Shown here piece by piece: positions 55,943 through 64,000 of a stretch of DNA of 64,000 nucleotides (its first letter is position 1; each line of letters begins with the position of its first letter). The notes beneath the pieces were generated by a model that did no database searches, had not been told where the DNA came from, and saw only the letters and a list, made by a program, of their open reading frames with translations. The translations under genes and the position numbers were made by a program. This DNA is from Bacillus sp. es.034 (GTDB lineage Bacteria > Bacillota > Bacilli > Bacillales > Bacillaceae_B), in NCBI RefSeq assembly GCF_002563655.1, contig NZ_PDIY01000001.1:3260001-3324000 (forward strand), written 5' to 3'.

Positions 55943-56461
55943 CTATATTTTCGTTTGAACAAATTTTTCGTGAGCCTTCAAGAAATCCTTATTATTTCTT
56001 TCAGTAGCGATTTCCAAAGGAGATTGGGTATCTTCCGATTGGACAGCTCGTTCGTCTCCATAAGCCAGCAGCAAAGACACGACCTCTGCTGATCCATCAA
56101 ATGCAGCAATATGTAATGGTGTATAGCCGGATGAATCACTCTGATTTACATTCGCTCCCTGATCGAGCAGGAATTCCACTAATTCTTTCGACGCTTTACC
56201 GGCAATCCCTGCATGTAATGCTGTGTTGGATGGAATATACGATACCTTTGAATTGGAAACGGAATTGATATCTGCACCAAAATTTAAAAGAAGCTCCACA
56301 ATTTCCTTTTGATCAAAATGCGACGCCACTCCGAGTGCGGTTAAACCCTGTTCATTCTCTGCATTACAAAGATTTGTATCATTTCTCAACGTTTGCTCCA
56401 CTACCGCTTTATCGCCCGTTTCGATTGCCTCAAAAAACTCTTCAATTGTAAAAGATGTCAA
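55943..56461 (-). CDS. Ankyrin-repeat protein
   Basis: The 172-residue soluble protein has four ankyrin repeats. The pattern ...GLTALGVASHFDQKEIVELLLNFGADIN, then NTALHAGIAGKASKELVEFLLDQGANVN, then GYTPLHIAAFDGSAEVVSLLLAYGDE is clear, with a degenerate first repeat and a cap. Such repeats bind other proteins; the partner is unknown. The frame begins at GTG 56470, which lies in the ribosome-binding site; TTG 56461 is eight bases after GAGG and is chosen. It lies between cstA and topB, each with its own signals. Confidence 0.85.
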   Translation of the reverse strand: MTSFTIEEFFEAIETGDKAVVEQTLRNDTNLCNAENEQGLTALGVASHFDQKEIVELLLNFGADINSVSNSKVSYIPSNTALHAGIAGKASKELVEFLLDQGANVNQSDSSGYTPLHIAAFDGSAEVVSLLLAYGDERAVQSEDTQSPLEIATERNNKDFLKAHEKFVQTKI

Positions 56462-56561
56462 TGAATTCACCTCATTTTTTCATAATTACAAATATTCTAC
56501 CAATTTATCCCGATAAAAGATAGAGATGATTGCCAAAATAGGCACTCATCCCCAGGAATGG

Positions 56562-58730
56562 CTACTGATCCAATTTTAATTTAGCTAAGGCATCAGCCAA
56601 TGCTGTATTGACCGGCTCTTCCTTCTGTTGTGTATTTAAATATTTATTAACATCCCTTTTAGTCGCTTTACTATTCTTTTCTTTTTTTCTTCTATCATTG
56701 AATGTGGATAGCTTTTCTCTATGTCCACAAACACAAGTGAAAGTCTGCCCTTCCCCTTCTCCTCTTAAATCCAGGCGTTTATGGCAATTCGGACACCGGG
56801 CATTCGTTTTCTTGCTGATATTTTTCCGGTGACCACATTCCCTGTCTTGGCAAACCAGTTTCTTTCCATGCTTATTTTTTATTTCTAACATTAAATTCCC
56901 ACAGTCCGGGCATTTCGTACCTGTCAGGTTATCATGGGTGAATTTTTGGGTTGAGTTTTTGATTTCACTGACAGACTTCTTCGTATAATCCTTGATTTCT
57001 TTCAGAAATTCCTGTTTCTTGAGGGAACCGTTAGCGATTTTTTCAAGCTTTTGCTCCCACACCGCTGTCAAAGTAGGTGACCTGAGGTCCAGGGGTGCAA
57101 GTTCCAATAGCTGCTTCCCTTTGGAAGTTATATGAATATCTTTTCCTTTTGACTCTATTACCCCTGAATTGAAGAGCTTTTCAATAATATCTGCCCTGGT
57201 TGCGACAGTACCAAGTCCGCCTGCCTCAGAAATTGTAGCGAGCAAATCTTTATTGCTTTCTTTCATGAACTTCTTCGGGTTCTCCATGGCAGACAACAGT
57301 GTTCCCTCATTAAATCTTCCTGGAGGATTGGTATGTCCCTCTGTTTCTTTCATTGAGAGGACCGGATAGCCGTCCCCTTCTTCCATCCTCGAAAGAAGTT
57401 GGTCTGCTTCAGTGGTATGATCATAAAGTTCTTTCCATCCGGAGTCTACAATCCGCTTCCCTTTTGTTTGAAATGTTTCTGACCCGATTGTGGCTTCTAC
57501 AGTCGTTTGTTCGTACTGATATGGAGGAAGGAATACGGCTAAGAAACGCTTGACGATTAAATCATATACTTTTCTTTCCCTGTCCTGCAGCTTCTGAAGA
57601 AAAGGTGTTTCCTCCGTCGGGATAATCGCATGATGATCTGTCACCTTTTGATCATCTACATAAGCTTTTGACAATTGCACTGAGCTCTGTAACGCCCTGT
57701 GGGCCATCTTTCGGTACGGTTGGACGTTCACCGCTTTCAATCTGTCCTTGAGTGTTGAAACCATATCACTTGATAAATGTTTACTATCTGTCCTTGGGTA
57801 CGTCACTAATTTATGCTGCTCATACAATTTCTGCATGATAGAAAGCGTCTCTTTAGCAGAAAATCCAAAGATCTTATGGGCATCTCTTTGTAATTCAGTC
57901 AAATCATAGAGGAAAGGTGCACCATTTTTTTTCAATGTTTTCTTCACTGATTGAATGACGATTTCCTTCCTGTCTTTTAATGACACCATGATTGAGGTGA
58001 TTTCTTCTTTAGAAAACGTTCGCGTATCATTGGTTTTCCTGTTGGACCACACAAAGGTCCCTTTATCCGTCACAGCTTGAATCCCGTAAAATGGTTTTGG
58101 CGTGAAATTCTTTATTTCCTCCTCACGCTGGGCAATGATACTTATCGTCGGTGTTTGTACACGTCCGCAAGATAATTGGGCATTGTGCTTGGTGGTCAGC
58201 GCTCTTGTTGCATTCATCCCAACATACCAATCGGCGACGGACCGTGCCTCGGCAGCTGCATATAAATTTTCGTAGCTTTTCGCATCTTTCAGTTTTTTGA
58301 ATCCATCCCTGATGGCTTTGTCGGTGACAGATGAGATCCATAACCGTTTTAACGGCTTATTCACCCGGGCTTTTTCAATGATCCAACGGGCGACAAGCTC
58401 CCCTTCACGACCAGCATCGGTCGCAATGACGATCTCTTTTACATCAGCGCGGTTCATTTGCGTTTTGACCGTGCTGAATTGTTTTCCCGTTTTCTTGATC
58501 ACGACAAGATTAAGGGACGGTGGGAGCATGGGAAGATCCTCGAGCTTCCATGATTTATATCGATCGTCATAGCTTTCAGGTTCTGCAAGGGTCACCAGGT
58601 GTCCAAGAGCCCAAGTGACGATATAATCATTCCCTTCCAAGAATCCATTTCCACTTTTCGTACATTGAAGTACTCTGGCAATATCTCTACCGACAGAAGG
58701 TTTTTCTGCCAGGACCAAAATCTTTTTCAT
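56562..58730 (-). CDS. topB: DNA topoisomerase III
   Basis: The 722-residue type IA topoisomerase relaxes and decatenates DNA. The Toprim domain has LVLAEKPSVGRDIARVL and ATDAGREGELVARWI. The gate domain carries the active Tyr in LVTYPRTDSKHLS. The C-terminus has two short zinc-ribbon-like elements (CPDCGNLM with CQDRECGHR, and CPNCHKRL with CVCGHREK) and a basic tail. It is a complete TopB. AAAGGA precedes the ATG. A chromosomal copy is normal in Bacillus. Confidence 0.95.
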   Translation of the reverse strand: MKKILVLAEKPSVGRDIARVLQCTKSGNGFLEGNDYIVTWALGHLVTLAEPESYDDRYKSWKLEDLPMLPPSLNLVVIKKTGKQFSTVKTQMNRADVKEIVIATDAGREGELVARWIIEKARVNKPLKRLWISSVTDKAIRDGFKKLKDAKSYENLYAAAEARSVADWYVGMNATRALTTKHNAQLSCGRVQTPTISIIAQREEEIKNFTPKPFYGIQAVTDKGTFVWSNRKTNDTRTFSKEEITSIMVSLKDRKEIVIQSVKKTLKKNGAPFLYDLTELQRDAHKIFGFSAKETLSIMQKLYEQHKLVTYPRTDSKHLSSDMVSTLKDRLKAVNVQPYRKMAHRALQSSVQLSKAYVDDQKVTDHHAIIPTEETPFLQKLQDRERKVYDLIVKRFLAVFLPPYQYEQTTVEATIGSETFQTKGKRIVDSGWKELYDHTTEADQLLSRMEEGDGYPVLSMKETEGHTNPPGRFNEGTLLSAMENPKKFMKESNKDLLATISEAGGLGTVATRADIIEKLFNSGVIESKGKDIHITSKGKQLLELAPLDLRSPTLTAVWEQKLEKIANGSLKKQEFLKEIKDYTKKSVSEIKNSTQKFTHDNLTGTKCPDCGNLMLEIKNKHGKKLVCQDRECGHRKNISKKTNARCPNCHKRLDLRGEGEGQTFTCVCGHREKLSTFNDRRKKEKNSKATKRDVNKYLNTQQKEEPVNTALADALAKLKLDQ

Positions 58731-58879
58731 GTAAAAAATCCTTTCATTACTGGGTCTATATTTTCTATATCTTTTCTATTTTAACATACAATAAATAGAG
58801 TAGTGCATTTTGGTTCACGCCATTAGGGAGATTGTACTATACTTATACATGGTCGATTTAATAAAGGAGCTAATGAATT

Positions 58880-59869
58880 TTGCAACATGACAAACACAAA
58901 GGCTCCATTCTTCCGAGAGAAGCCTGGGGCCTCTTCATCATCCTATTAATCAGTTTATTATCAAGAGGGTTGGGCATTCTTTTTCCACTGATCGGCAGCT
59001 TGTTATTTGCGATCTTGATCGGGGCAATCCTCCAAAACACAATAAAACTCCCAAAAGCTTTCGATCCGGGAATACAGTTTACTTTGAAGGTTCTATTGAA
59101 AGTGGCCATCGTTTTTCTAGGTGTCGGATTGAGCCTTTATGATATCCTCCATATCAGTCAAAGAGCTCTATGGGTGATATTTTTCTCTGTCATCATAGGT
59201 ATTTCAGTGACTTATGTTGTCGGGAAATGGCTCCGTATCGATAAAAGGTTGAGCTTATTGATCGGGATCGGCACCAGCATATGTGGAGCCACAGCGATCT
59301 CAGCCGTTAAAGGGATCGTCGGTGCTAAAGAGGATGAAACCGCTTATGCATTATCCACGATCGTCTTCTTTAATTTAATTGCATTTGTTACGTATCCCAT
59401 CATCGGTCAACTTCTCGACATGTCTGATCTATCGTTTGGGATCTGGGCGGGTACCGCCGTACATGATACTTCTTCGGCGGTTGCCGTTGGTTATGCATAT
59501 GGAGACGAAGCAGGTGAAGTTGCGACGACGGTGAAGCTTGCCAGAACGTTATTCCTGATTCCTGTGATGTTTATCCTTCCGTTTATCTTAAGAAAGAAAA
59601 GCACAAAGGGAGCTCATTATAAGAAGGCCTTTCCGTGGTTCATATTTTTGTTCCTTGCGGTGTCACTGCTTCATACGTTTGGATTGATTCCAATGACCAT
59701 GGAGGCATACCTTAAGAGTTCGTCCAAGTTCATGATCATCATGGTGATGACGGCTGTGGGTCTTCAAGTAAAAGGAAAAGATATCATCCGTCTGGGAATT
59801 AAACCTCTCCTGACGGGATTGATCGCTTCTATCACATGCACTGTCATCAGTTTATTGCTTATCCTCTAA
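58880..59869 (+). CDS. YeiH-family (UPF0324) membrane protein
   Basis: The 329-residue integral membrane protein has about ten hydrophobic segments. Conserved features include LLFAILIGAILQN, VAIVFLGVGLSLYDIL, the GIGTSICGATAISAVKG block and AGTAVHDTSSAVAVGYAYGDEA. This is the YeiH/UPF0324 family, a putative sulfate or anion exporter. The start is a TTG ten bases after AAGGAG. No LysR-type regulator gene is adjacent, unlike many family members. It is monocistronic, convergent with cotE. Confidence 0.85.
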   Translation: MQHDKHKGSILPREAWGLFIILLISLLSRGLGILFPLIGSLLFAILIGAILQNTIKLPKAFDPGIQFTLKVLLKVAIVFLGVGLSLYDILHISQRALWVIFFSVIIGISVTYVVGKWLRIDKRLSLLIGIGTSICGATAISAVKGIVGAKEDETAYALSTIVFFNLIAFVTYPIIGQLLDMSDLSFGIWAGTAVHDTSSAVAVGYAYGDEAGEVATTVKLARTLFLIPVMFILPFILRKKSTKGAHYKKAFPWFIFLFLAVSLLHTFGLIPMTMEAYLKSSSKFMIIMVMTAVGLQVKGKDIIRLGIKPLLTGLIASITCTVISLLLIL

Positions 59870-59910
59870 GCGAAAACCTGACTAAAGTAATTAAATTCCA
59901 TAAAAAAAGA

Positions 59911-59926
59911 GCATCTGCACAGATGC
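59911..59926. terminator. Hairpin after the YeiH-family gene
   Basis: GCATCT pairs with AGATGC around four bases. A seven-T run follows on the minus strand, so it may back up the cotE terminator. Confidence 0.6.
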
Positions 59927-59976
59927 CCGTTGGTTCATATCCATTTTCCGACTGCTTACGTGCTAAGAAGAAAAAA

Positions 59977-60000
59977 CTAGGAAGAGGCCGTCTTCCTAGT
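59977..60000 (-). terminator. Terminator after cotE
   Basis: ACTAGGAAGA pairs with TCTTCCTAGT around four bases. TTTTTTC follows on the minus strand. Confidence 0.85.
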
Positions 60001-60005
60001 CTATT

Positions 60006-60542
60006 TTATTCTTCGTCGCCTTCTAAGAAGTCTGGATCTAACTCTTCAAATTCTTCATCATCCAAGTCGCAATCCCAGTCCTCATCGTCACAACCTTCAG
60101 GATTCACTAGGACACATACTTTTGTTTCTCCGATAACTTCCACCAGGAATTCACGTTCGACGTGAACGATGATTTTGTTACCGTTCGGTGAAATGACCGC
60201 TTCGCAGCAATTTGGCTGTTGCAGTACTCTCGCACATACTTCAATGTCATCTAAGCAGTCTGGATCACGGTATTTTAGTTTAATGCAATCTGTATATTCT
60301 ACTCTCTCGGTTACAACCGAAGTCTTCGTGTTGTCACTGTGGGAGTACCATACGTTGATTTCGTAAAAACCGTGAACTTCGACCTTCTTGCCGACTTTGT
60401 GTGCTTCATACTGATGGTTGATGATCCAGCAGCCTAAAATGCTCGATGGATTATGCGGTGGGCAAATCGTATGATGAGACTGTGTGAATTTACGTCCCTT
60501 CGCTACGACCGCTTTCGTGATAATCTCTCTATATTCTGCCAT
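60006..60542 (-). CDS. cotE: CotE, outer spore coat morphogenetic protein
   Basis: CotE drives assembly of the outer spore coat in the mother cell. The 178-residue protein starts [20 protein letters not shown] and has [20 protein letters not shown]. The central beta-rich region includes [16 protein letters not shown], and the strongly acidic tail ([18 protein letters not shown]) is typical. The frame opens at 60560, but the ATG at 60542 follows GAGGAGG. It follows ricA as in B. subtilis, with the ricA terminator between. Confidence 0.95.
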   Translation of the reverse strand: MAEYREIITKAVVAKGRKFTQSHHTICPPHNPSSILGCWIINHQYEAHKVGKKVEVHGFYEINVWYSHSDNTKTSVVTERVEYTDCIKLKYRDPDCLDDIEVCARVLQQPNCCEAVISPNGNKIIVHVEREFLVEVIGETKVCVLVNPEGCDDEDWDCDLDDEEFEELDPDFLEGDEE

Positions 60543-60715
60543 TCGAGCGAACCTCCTCATTCATTTTCAATTCATCTTATGCGACTATCTAGGTGTTTGT
60601 GCGAGTAAATTTTAATACATAATGGGATTGTTGCTTAGATAATGTATTGTATGCGAATCCCAATTGAATGTTCCGGAATGCGCATGACGGGGACGGTGAA
60701 ATAACAAACAAAAAA

Positions 60716-60759
60716 ACGACCTATACAGGAAAGGGATATCCCTTTCCTGTATAGGTCGT
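60716..60759 (-). terminator. Terminator after ricA
   Basis: A perfect 44-base palindrome beginning ACGACCTATACAGG is followed by a seven-T run on the minus strand. Confidence 0.9.
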
Positions 60760-60798
60760 TATAACCTGAAATCGTCTGGCGTTTAATATAAATCTGAA

Positions 60799-61230
60799 TC
60801 AGGAACAGCTGCCAGGGGCTGAATTTTTCACATGTGATCCTGTTTCCCCACGGAGTAAGTCTCCCCCGGTCGTCTCGATGATATGATCTGTCACATTATT
60901 TGAAATCACGGAAGCAACGATTTGCAGTAAATCATTCACATCCGTTTGAGATTCCTTAAATTGTTGAACAACCGGAATCTCATCGATTTCCTTTTCAAGG
61001 TTTTCAATTTTTGCCTCCACCATTTTTAGGGCTTCGATTTTCCCATAGTGTTGAAAGTTAACGGCTTGTTTTTGTAAACTCTTGATACTTGCGATCATTT
61101 CACGGACGTTTTGATTTTCATGGATCTGTGCTTCCGCCCGCTTAAAGAAATCCACTTCTTCCGTTTCAGCAATCATTGTTGCCAATTCTTCTGCACGTTT
61201 CATAATATCGTCTTTTGTATACTTTGCCAT
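60799..61230 (-). CDS. ricA: RicA (YmcA), subunit of the Ric (Y) complex
   Basis: RicA joins RicF (YlbF) and RicT (YaaT) in a complex needed for RNase Y-dependent mRNA maturation, biofilm formation and sporulation. The 143-residue helical protein has the YlbF/YmcA layout: KDDIMKRAEELATMIAETEEVDFFKRAEAQIHEN, then NFQHYGKIEALKMVE and VVQQFKESQTDVNDLLQIV. A Cys near the C-terminus (GSCS) may hold an iron-sulfur cluster with its partners. It starts just one base after the miaB stop, so the two are one operon. The start has AGAGGTG. Confidence 0.94.
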   Translation of the reverse strand: MAKYTKDDIMKRAEELATMIAETEEVDFFKRAEAQIHENQNVREMIASIKSLQKQAVNFQHYGKIEALKMVEAKIENLEKEIDEIPVVQQFKESQTDVNDLLQIVASVISNNVTDHIIETTGGDLLRGETGSHVKNSAPGSCS

Positions 61231-61231
61231 A

Positions 61232-62797
61232 TTATTTCACCTCTACTGCTTCCTGGAATTCTGTTCCGATTTGGCCTTCTCCTACCATTTCCCCATCCAA
61301 AGACCAGGACTTGGCATCTGTGATCTTCACTTTCACTATCTTCCCAATGGCTGTTTTAGGAGCCTTGAAGTTTACGAGCTTACTGCGTCTTGTGTAGCCT
61401 GCCAGAATGTCCGGATTTTTCTTACTTTCCCCGTCCACAAGCACCTCAACGATTTGACCCGTATATTTCTTCATTGCTTCAGCAGAATATTCTTTCACAA
61501 CCGCATTCAGCCTTTGAAGGCGTTCTTTCTTCACTTCCATCGGCACGTTGTCATTCATCTTCGCTGCAGGGGTACCTTCCCGTGGAGAGTAGATGTATGT
61601 GTACGCCGATTCAAAGCCAACTTCCTTATATAAAGAAAGGGTTTCTTCAAATTGTTCATTGGTCTCATTTGGGTAACCAACGATGATATCTGTCGTGAGC
61701 GCCACGTCCGGCATGGCTTTTTTTATTTTACCGACTAATTCCAGGAATTGTTCCCTGGTATACTTACGTGCCATGATTTTCAGAACATCTGTCGAACCTG
61801 ATTGAACAGGTAAATGAATGTGCTCGACCAGATTTCCTTTCTTGGCAAGCACTTCGATTAAATGATCATCGAAATCCCTTGGATGACTGGTTGTGAACCG
61901 TATGCGTGGAATATCCACCTTACGAAGATCATCCATCAAGTCTCCCAACCCATACTGAAGGTCTTCAATATCCTTACCGTATGCGTTGACGTTTTGACCA
62001 AGGAGAGTGATTTCCTGATATCCCTGTGCTGCCAGATGGCGGACTTCCTGAATGATTTCTTCAGGACGGCGGCTTCTTTCTTTCCCCCGTGTATACGGCA
62101 CGATACAGTATGTACAGAACTTGTCACACCCATACATGATATTGACCCATGCCTTGATATTGCCACGGCGGACCTTCGGAAGGTTCTCAATGACGTCCCC
62201 TTCTTTCGACCAGACCTCAACGACCATCGCCTTGGACATATAAGCATCAGATAATATCTGAGGAAGACGGTGAATATTATGCGTACCAAAGATCATGTCC
62301 ACCTGTTGATAGGTTTTCAGGATTTTGTTGACAACCGATTCTTCCTGGGACATACATCCGCATACTCCAATTAATAGATCAGGCTTTTCCCGTTTTAAAT
62401 GTTTGAGATGTCCTAATTCGCCGAACACCTTATTCTCAGCATTTTCACGGATGGCACAGGTATTCAATAGGATGACATCCGCATCATCTGTCGAATTCGT
62501 TACTTCATAGCCGAGTGCCATGAAGATACCTGCCATCACTTCTGTATCATGCTCATTCATTTGACAACCATAGGTACGGATATAGAATTTCTTTCCTTCG
62601 CCGAGTCCTCTATATTGATCATCGATTGTAAAATCATTATGGTATTTTATTTCTTCTTTCCCACGTTTTTTGGCATCTTTTAACGACGGCGGGATATAGA
62701 CACTTTCAAAGTACTTGCTGTAATCCTTAACAGATTTTTGGTCTGCTGGAGATACAGACTTCGATTGTTGTCCATGTTTTCGCTGTTCTTCGTTCAT
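61232..62797 (-). CDS. miaB: tRNA methylthiotransferase MiaB
   Basis: MiaB turns N6-dimethylallyl-A37 into the 2-methylthio form. In the 521-residue radical SAM enzyme the UPF0004 domain has [16 protein letters not shown] and the other two cysteines in [13 protein letters not shown] and [10 protein letters not shown]. The radical SAM cluster is [20 protein letters not shown] domain ends the protein. The frame opens at 62875, but the ATG at 62797 follows AAAGGGG and gives the common length. miaA, the preceding enzyme, is encoded about 32 kb to the left. It heads miaB-ricA. Confidence 0.95.
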   Translation of the reverse strand: MNEEQRKHGQQSKSVSPADQKSVKDYSKYFESVYIPPSLKDAKKRGKEEIKYHNDFTIDDQYRGLGEGKKFYIRTYGCQMNEHDTEVMAGIFMALGYEVTNSTDDADVILLNTCAIRENAENKVFGELGHLKHLKREKPDLLIGVCGCMSQEESVVNKILKTYQQVDMIFGTHNIHRLPQILSDAYMSKAMVVEVWSKEGDVIENLPKVRRGNIKAWVNIMYGCDKFCTYCIVPYTRGKERSRRPEEIIQEVRHLAAQGYQEITLLGQNVNAYGKDIEDLQYGLGDLMDDLRKVDIPRIRFTTSHPRDFDDHLIEVLAKKGNLVEHIHLPVQSGSTDVLKIMARKYTREQFLELVGKIKKAMPDVALTTDIIVGYPNETNEQFEETLSLYKEVGFESAYTYIYSPREGTPAAKMNDNVPMEVKKERLQRLNAVVKEYSAEAMKKYTGQIVEVLVDGESKKNPDILAGYTRRSKLVNFKAPKTAIGKIVKVKITDAKSWSLDGEMVGEGQIGTEFQEAVEVK

Positions 62798-62875
62798 GAA
62801 TAATCCCCTTTCTACCTCTATAACCAAACCGTTTTCTTCTATATATAAAGCCGGCCGAATTAACAGGATAAACAT

Positions 62876-63177
62876 TGTTGCACATTACTATAGTATAAAG
62901 GTTTTCAGCCCCACATACAATAGAGTCGCTTAAGTGTTGAAAAATGTTTCATTCCTATCATAGCTATTGATTCTACTGTACGGTGATCGTTTCATTTCGT
63001 ATATTTTTTCCTTTCAGCCACACAGGGAAACACATTCTTCTATCAAATCCTAAACACTGACTAACTACTAATGATGCACCTGAAATCTATTTTTATCACT
63101 TTAGGCTAGAGGCTCAATCGAATATTCCCTTATGAACGTATGATAATTAGTAGTAAATTGTAAAGGAGTGTTAAAGA
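62876..63177. other. Intergenic region between miaB and the coat gene
   Basis: About 300 bases hold the divergent promoters of miaB and the coat gene. A mother-cell (sigma-K) promoter is expected for the latter, but I see only a partial match near 63136. No gene or stable hairpin is seen. Confidence 0.4.
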
Positions 63178-63753
63178 ATGAGTTATAGTCAGAAATCAAA
63201 TGCTCAGGACACCTATTTCCATGAAGATTATCAAAGGAACAAATGCCATGACTCCCGCTCCAGGCATTATGACCATTGTGTAGAAGACGTTTTAGAAGCA
63301 ATCCTTGAAGCTCAGAAAAAAGCAAAAAAAGACCATGGTTGTGAAACTTCGTGTAAAAAGTCCATAGAGGATTTACTTTGTGAAAAAAAGAAACACAAAA
63401 AAAATACCATCCCATTTATTTTATATTGTGGATGCGAGCCATTTAAAGGCACTGGTGTCACTACCTATCACTGTCATTCAAAAAAGAAAAAAAACTTCAA
63501 GTGCATCGAGACCTACGTCTTTAAGTTAATAGACCTTGATCATAGATGTGCGACTCTTGAATTATTGACCTTTAAATCCGACCACCATAAGGGCGACTCC
63601 CAACATCATCATGAAAGTAAATGCTCGCTCTCATCACCTTGTAAACAAATCGACCATAAAAGTGTGGATGATTTGATGGGAACCGGAATTTGTATAACTG
63701 TTGACTTGTCTTGTTTCTGTGCTATTACCTGCCTGCCTGCCGTTCATTTATAA
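63178..63753 (+). CDS. CotY/CotZ-type spore coat or exosporium protein
   Basis: The 191-residue Cys- and His-rich protein has the family layout: HYDHCVEDVLEAILEAQKKA, CETSCKKSIEDLL, then IPFILYCGCEPFKGTGV and a C-terminal GTGICITVDLSCFCAITCLPA. In B. subtilis CotY and CotZ cross-link the crust, and in the B. cereus group ExsY and CotY form the exosporium base. The central KSDHHKGDSQHHHESK insertion is His-rich and unusual. AAAGGAG precedes the ATG. Only one copy is in view. Confidence 0.88.
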   Translation: MSYSQKSNAQDTYFHEDYQRNKCHDSRSRHYDHCVEDVLEAILEAQKKAKKDHGCETSCKKSIEDLLCEKKKHKKNTIPFILYCGCEPFKGTGVTTYHCHSKKKKNFKCIETYVFKLIDLDHRCATLELLTFKSDHHKGDSQHHHESKCSLSSPCKQIDHKSVDDLMGTGICITVDLSCFCAITCLPAVHL

Positions 63754-63767
63754 ATGCATCCGGAATG

Positions 63768-63799
63768 AAAAAAGGTGAACGAGATTCGTTCACCTTTTT
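63768..63799. terminator. Bidirectional terminator after the coat gene
   Basis: AAAAAAGGTGAACGA pairs with TCGTTCACCTTTTT around three bases, between convergent reading frames. Confidence 0.92.
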
Positions 63800-64000
63800 C
63801 ATCCTCCAAAAGCTTCAAGTAGATCGTCAATTTCTTTCATTCCAACGGAAGCATGATTTAGTTCTTTTGGACTCTTGATGGTGTATTCGTTCAAGCTCTT
63901 GGAGGAATCATTTCCATGCTGAAGCAGCAATCTCTTTAATTCCACTAGTTTTTCTAATATGGCACGTTCGGATTGTACATTAACTTGAACAGGTTTAGCA
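63799..64000 (-). CDS. C-terminal fragment of an unknown gene
   Basis: The open frame enters from the right edge and stops with TGA at 63799. The last 66 residues are helical and charged, with ERAILEKLVELKRLLLQHG and a final MKEIDDLLEAFGG. The stop lies next to a strong bidirectional terminator, as for a real gene. Too little is in view to assign a family. Confidence 0.55.
   Translation of the reverse strand, partial: AKPVQVNVQSERAILEKLVELKRLLLQHGNDSSKSLNEYTIKSPKELNHASVGMKEIDDLLEAFGG

Overview
The window is a stretch of chromosome from an endospore-forming member of the Bacillaceae. It has low to moderate GC and strong AGGAGG ribosome-binding sites. Sporulation genes are present: spoVK, cotE, a CotY/CotZ-type coat gene, sirA, a Spo0E-like phosphatase gene and ricA. 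Gene order follows the Bacillus subtilis segment miaB-ricA-cotE ... mutS-mutL ... miaA-hfq ... spoVK ... hflX-ynbB-glnR-glnA ... lexA/yneA-yneB-ynzC-tkt-sirA-yneF ... ccdA-ccdB-ccdC ... yneK. I cannot name the species.

Left part (1-7,750): sbcC (cut by the edge) and sbcD, a YvrJ-family peptide gene and a lipoprotein gene. Next comes a stand-alone RNA gene at 4898-4993 with the features of a selenocysteine tRNA (UCA anticodon, four-base D loop, long variable arm, encoded CCA), with its own promoter and terminator. A PAS-domain sensor kinase gene, yneK, a 34-residue membrane peptide gene and an M50 metalloprotease gene follow.

7,750-17,780: a complete class C group II intron sits directly after the terminator of the cytochrome c biogenesis genes ccdA-ccdB-ccdC. 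Then come a Spo0E-like gene and a heterodimeric ABC exporter pair whose first gene is split by one in-frame amber codon. camS, yneF and sirA follow.

17,980-30,430: the conserved housekeeping core. It holds tkt, the SOS genes ynzC-yneB-yneA divergent from lexA with three LexA boxes between them, glnR-glnA with GlnR boxes and a near-perfect sigma-A promoter, ynbB, hflX, a TRIC channel gene, spoVK, hfq and miaA.

30,600-42,200: a membrane-anchored penicillin acylase family gene, a methyltransferase gene, a DUF4385 gene, mutL-mutS, a VTT/DedA gene, an unrecognised secreted protein gene and a VanW-family gene.

42,220-54,000: an accessory catabolic block between mutSL and cotE. It encodes the whole reductive pyrimidine pathway. 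An NCS1 permease imports uracil, thymine or a related compound. PreT/PreA reduces the ring, dihydropyrimidinase opens it, and beta-ureidopropionase releases beta-alanine. A class III aminotransferase and a CoA-acylating semialdehyde dehydrogenase would carry the carbon to acetyl-CoA or propionyl-CoA. A PucR-type regulator gene lies between the two halves. A cre-like site at the presumed start of the main operon suggests CcpA repression.

54,200-64,000: cstA, an ankyrin-repeat gene, topB, a YeiH-family membrane protein gene, cotE, ricA, miaB, a CotY/CotZ-type coat gene and a fragment of an unknown gene at the right edge.
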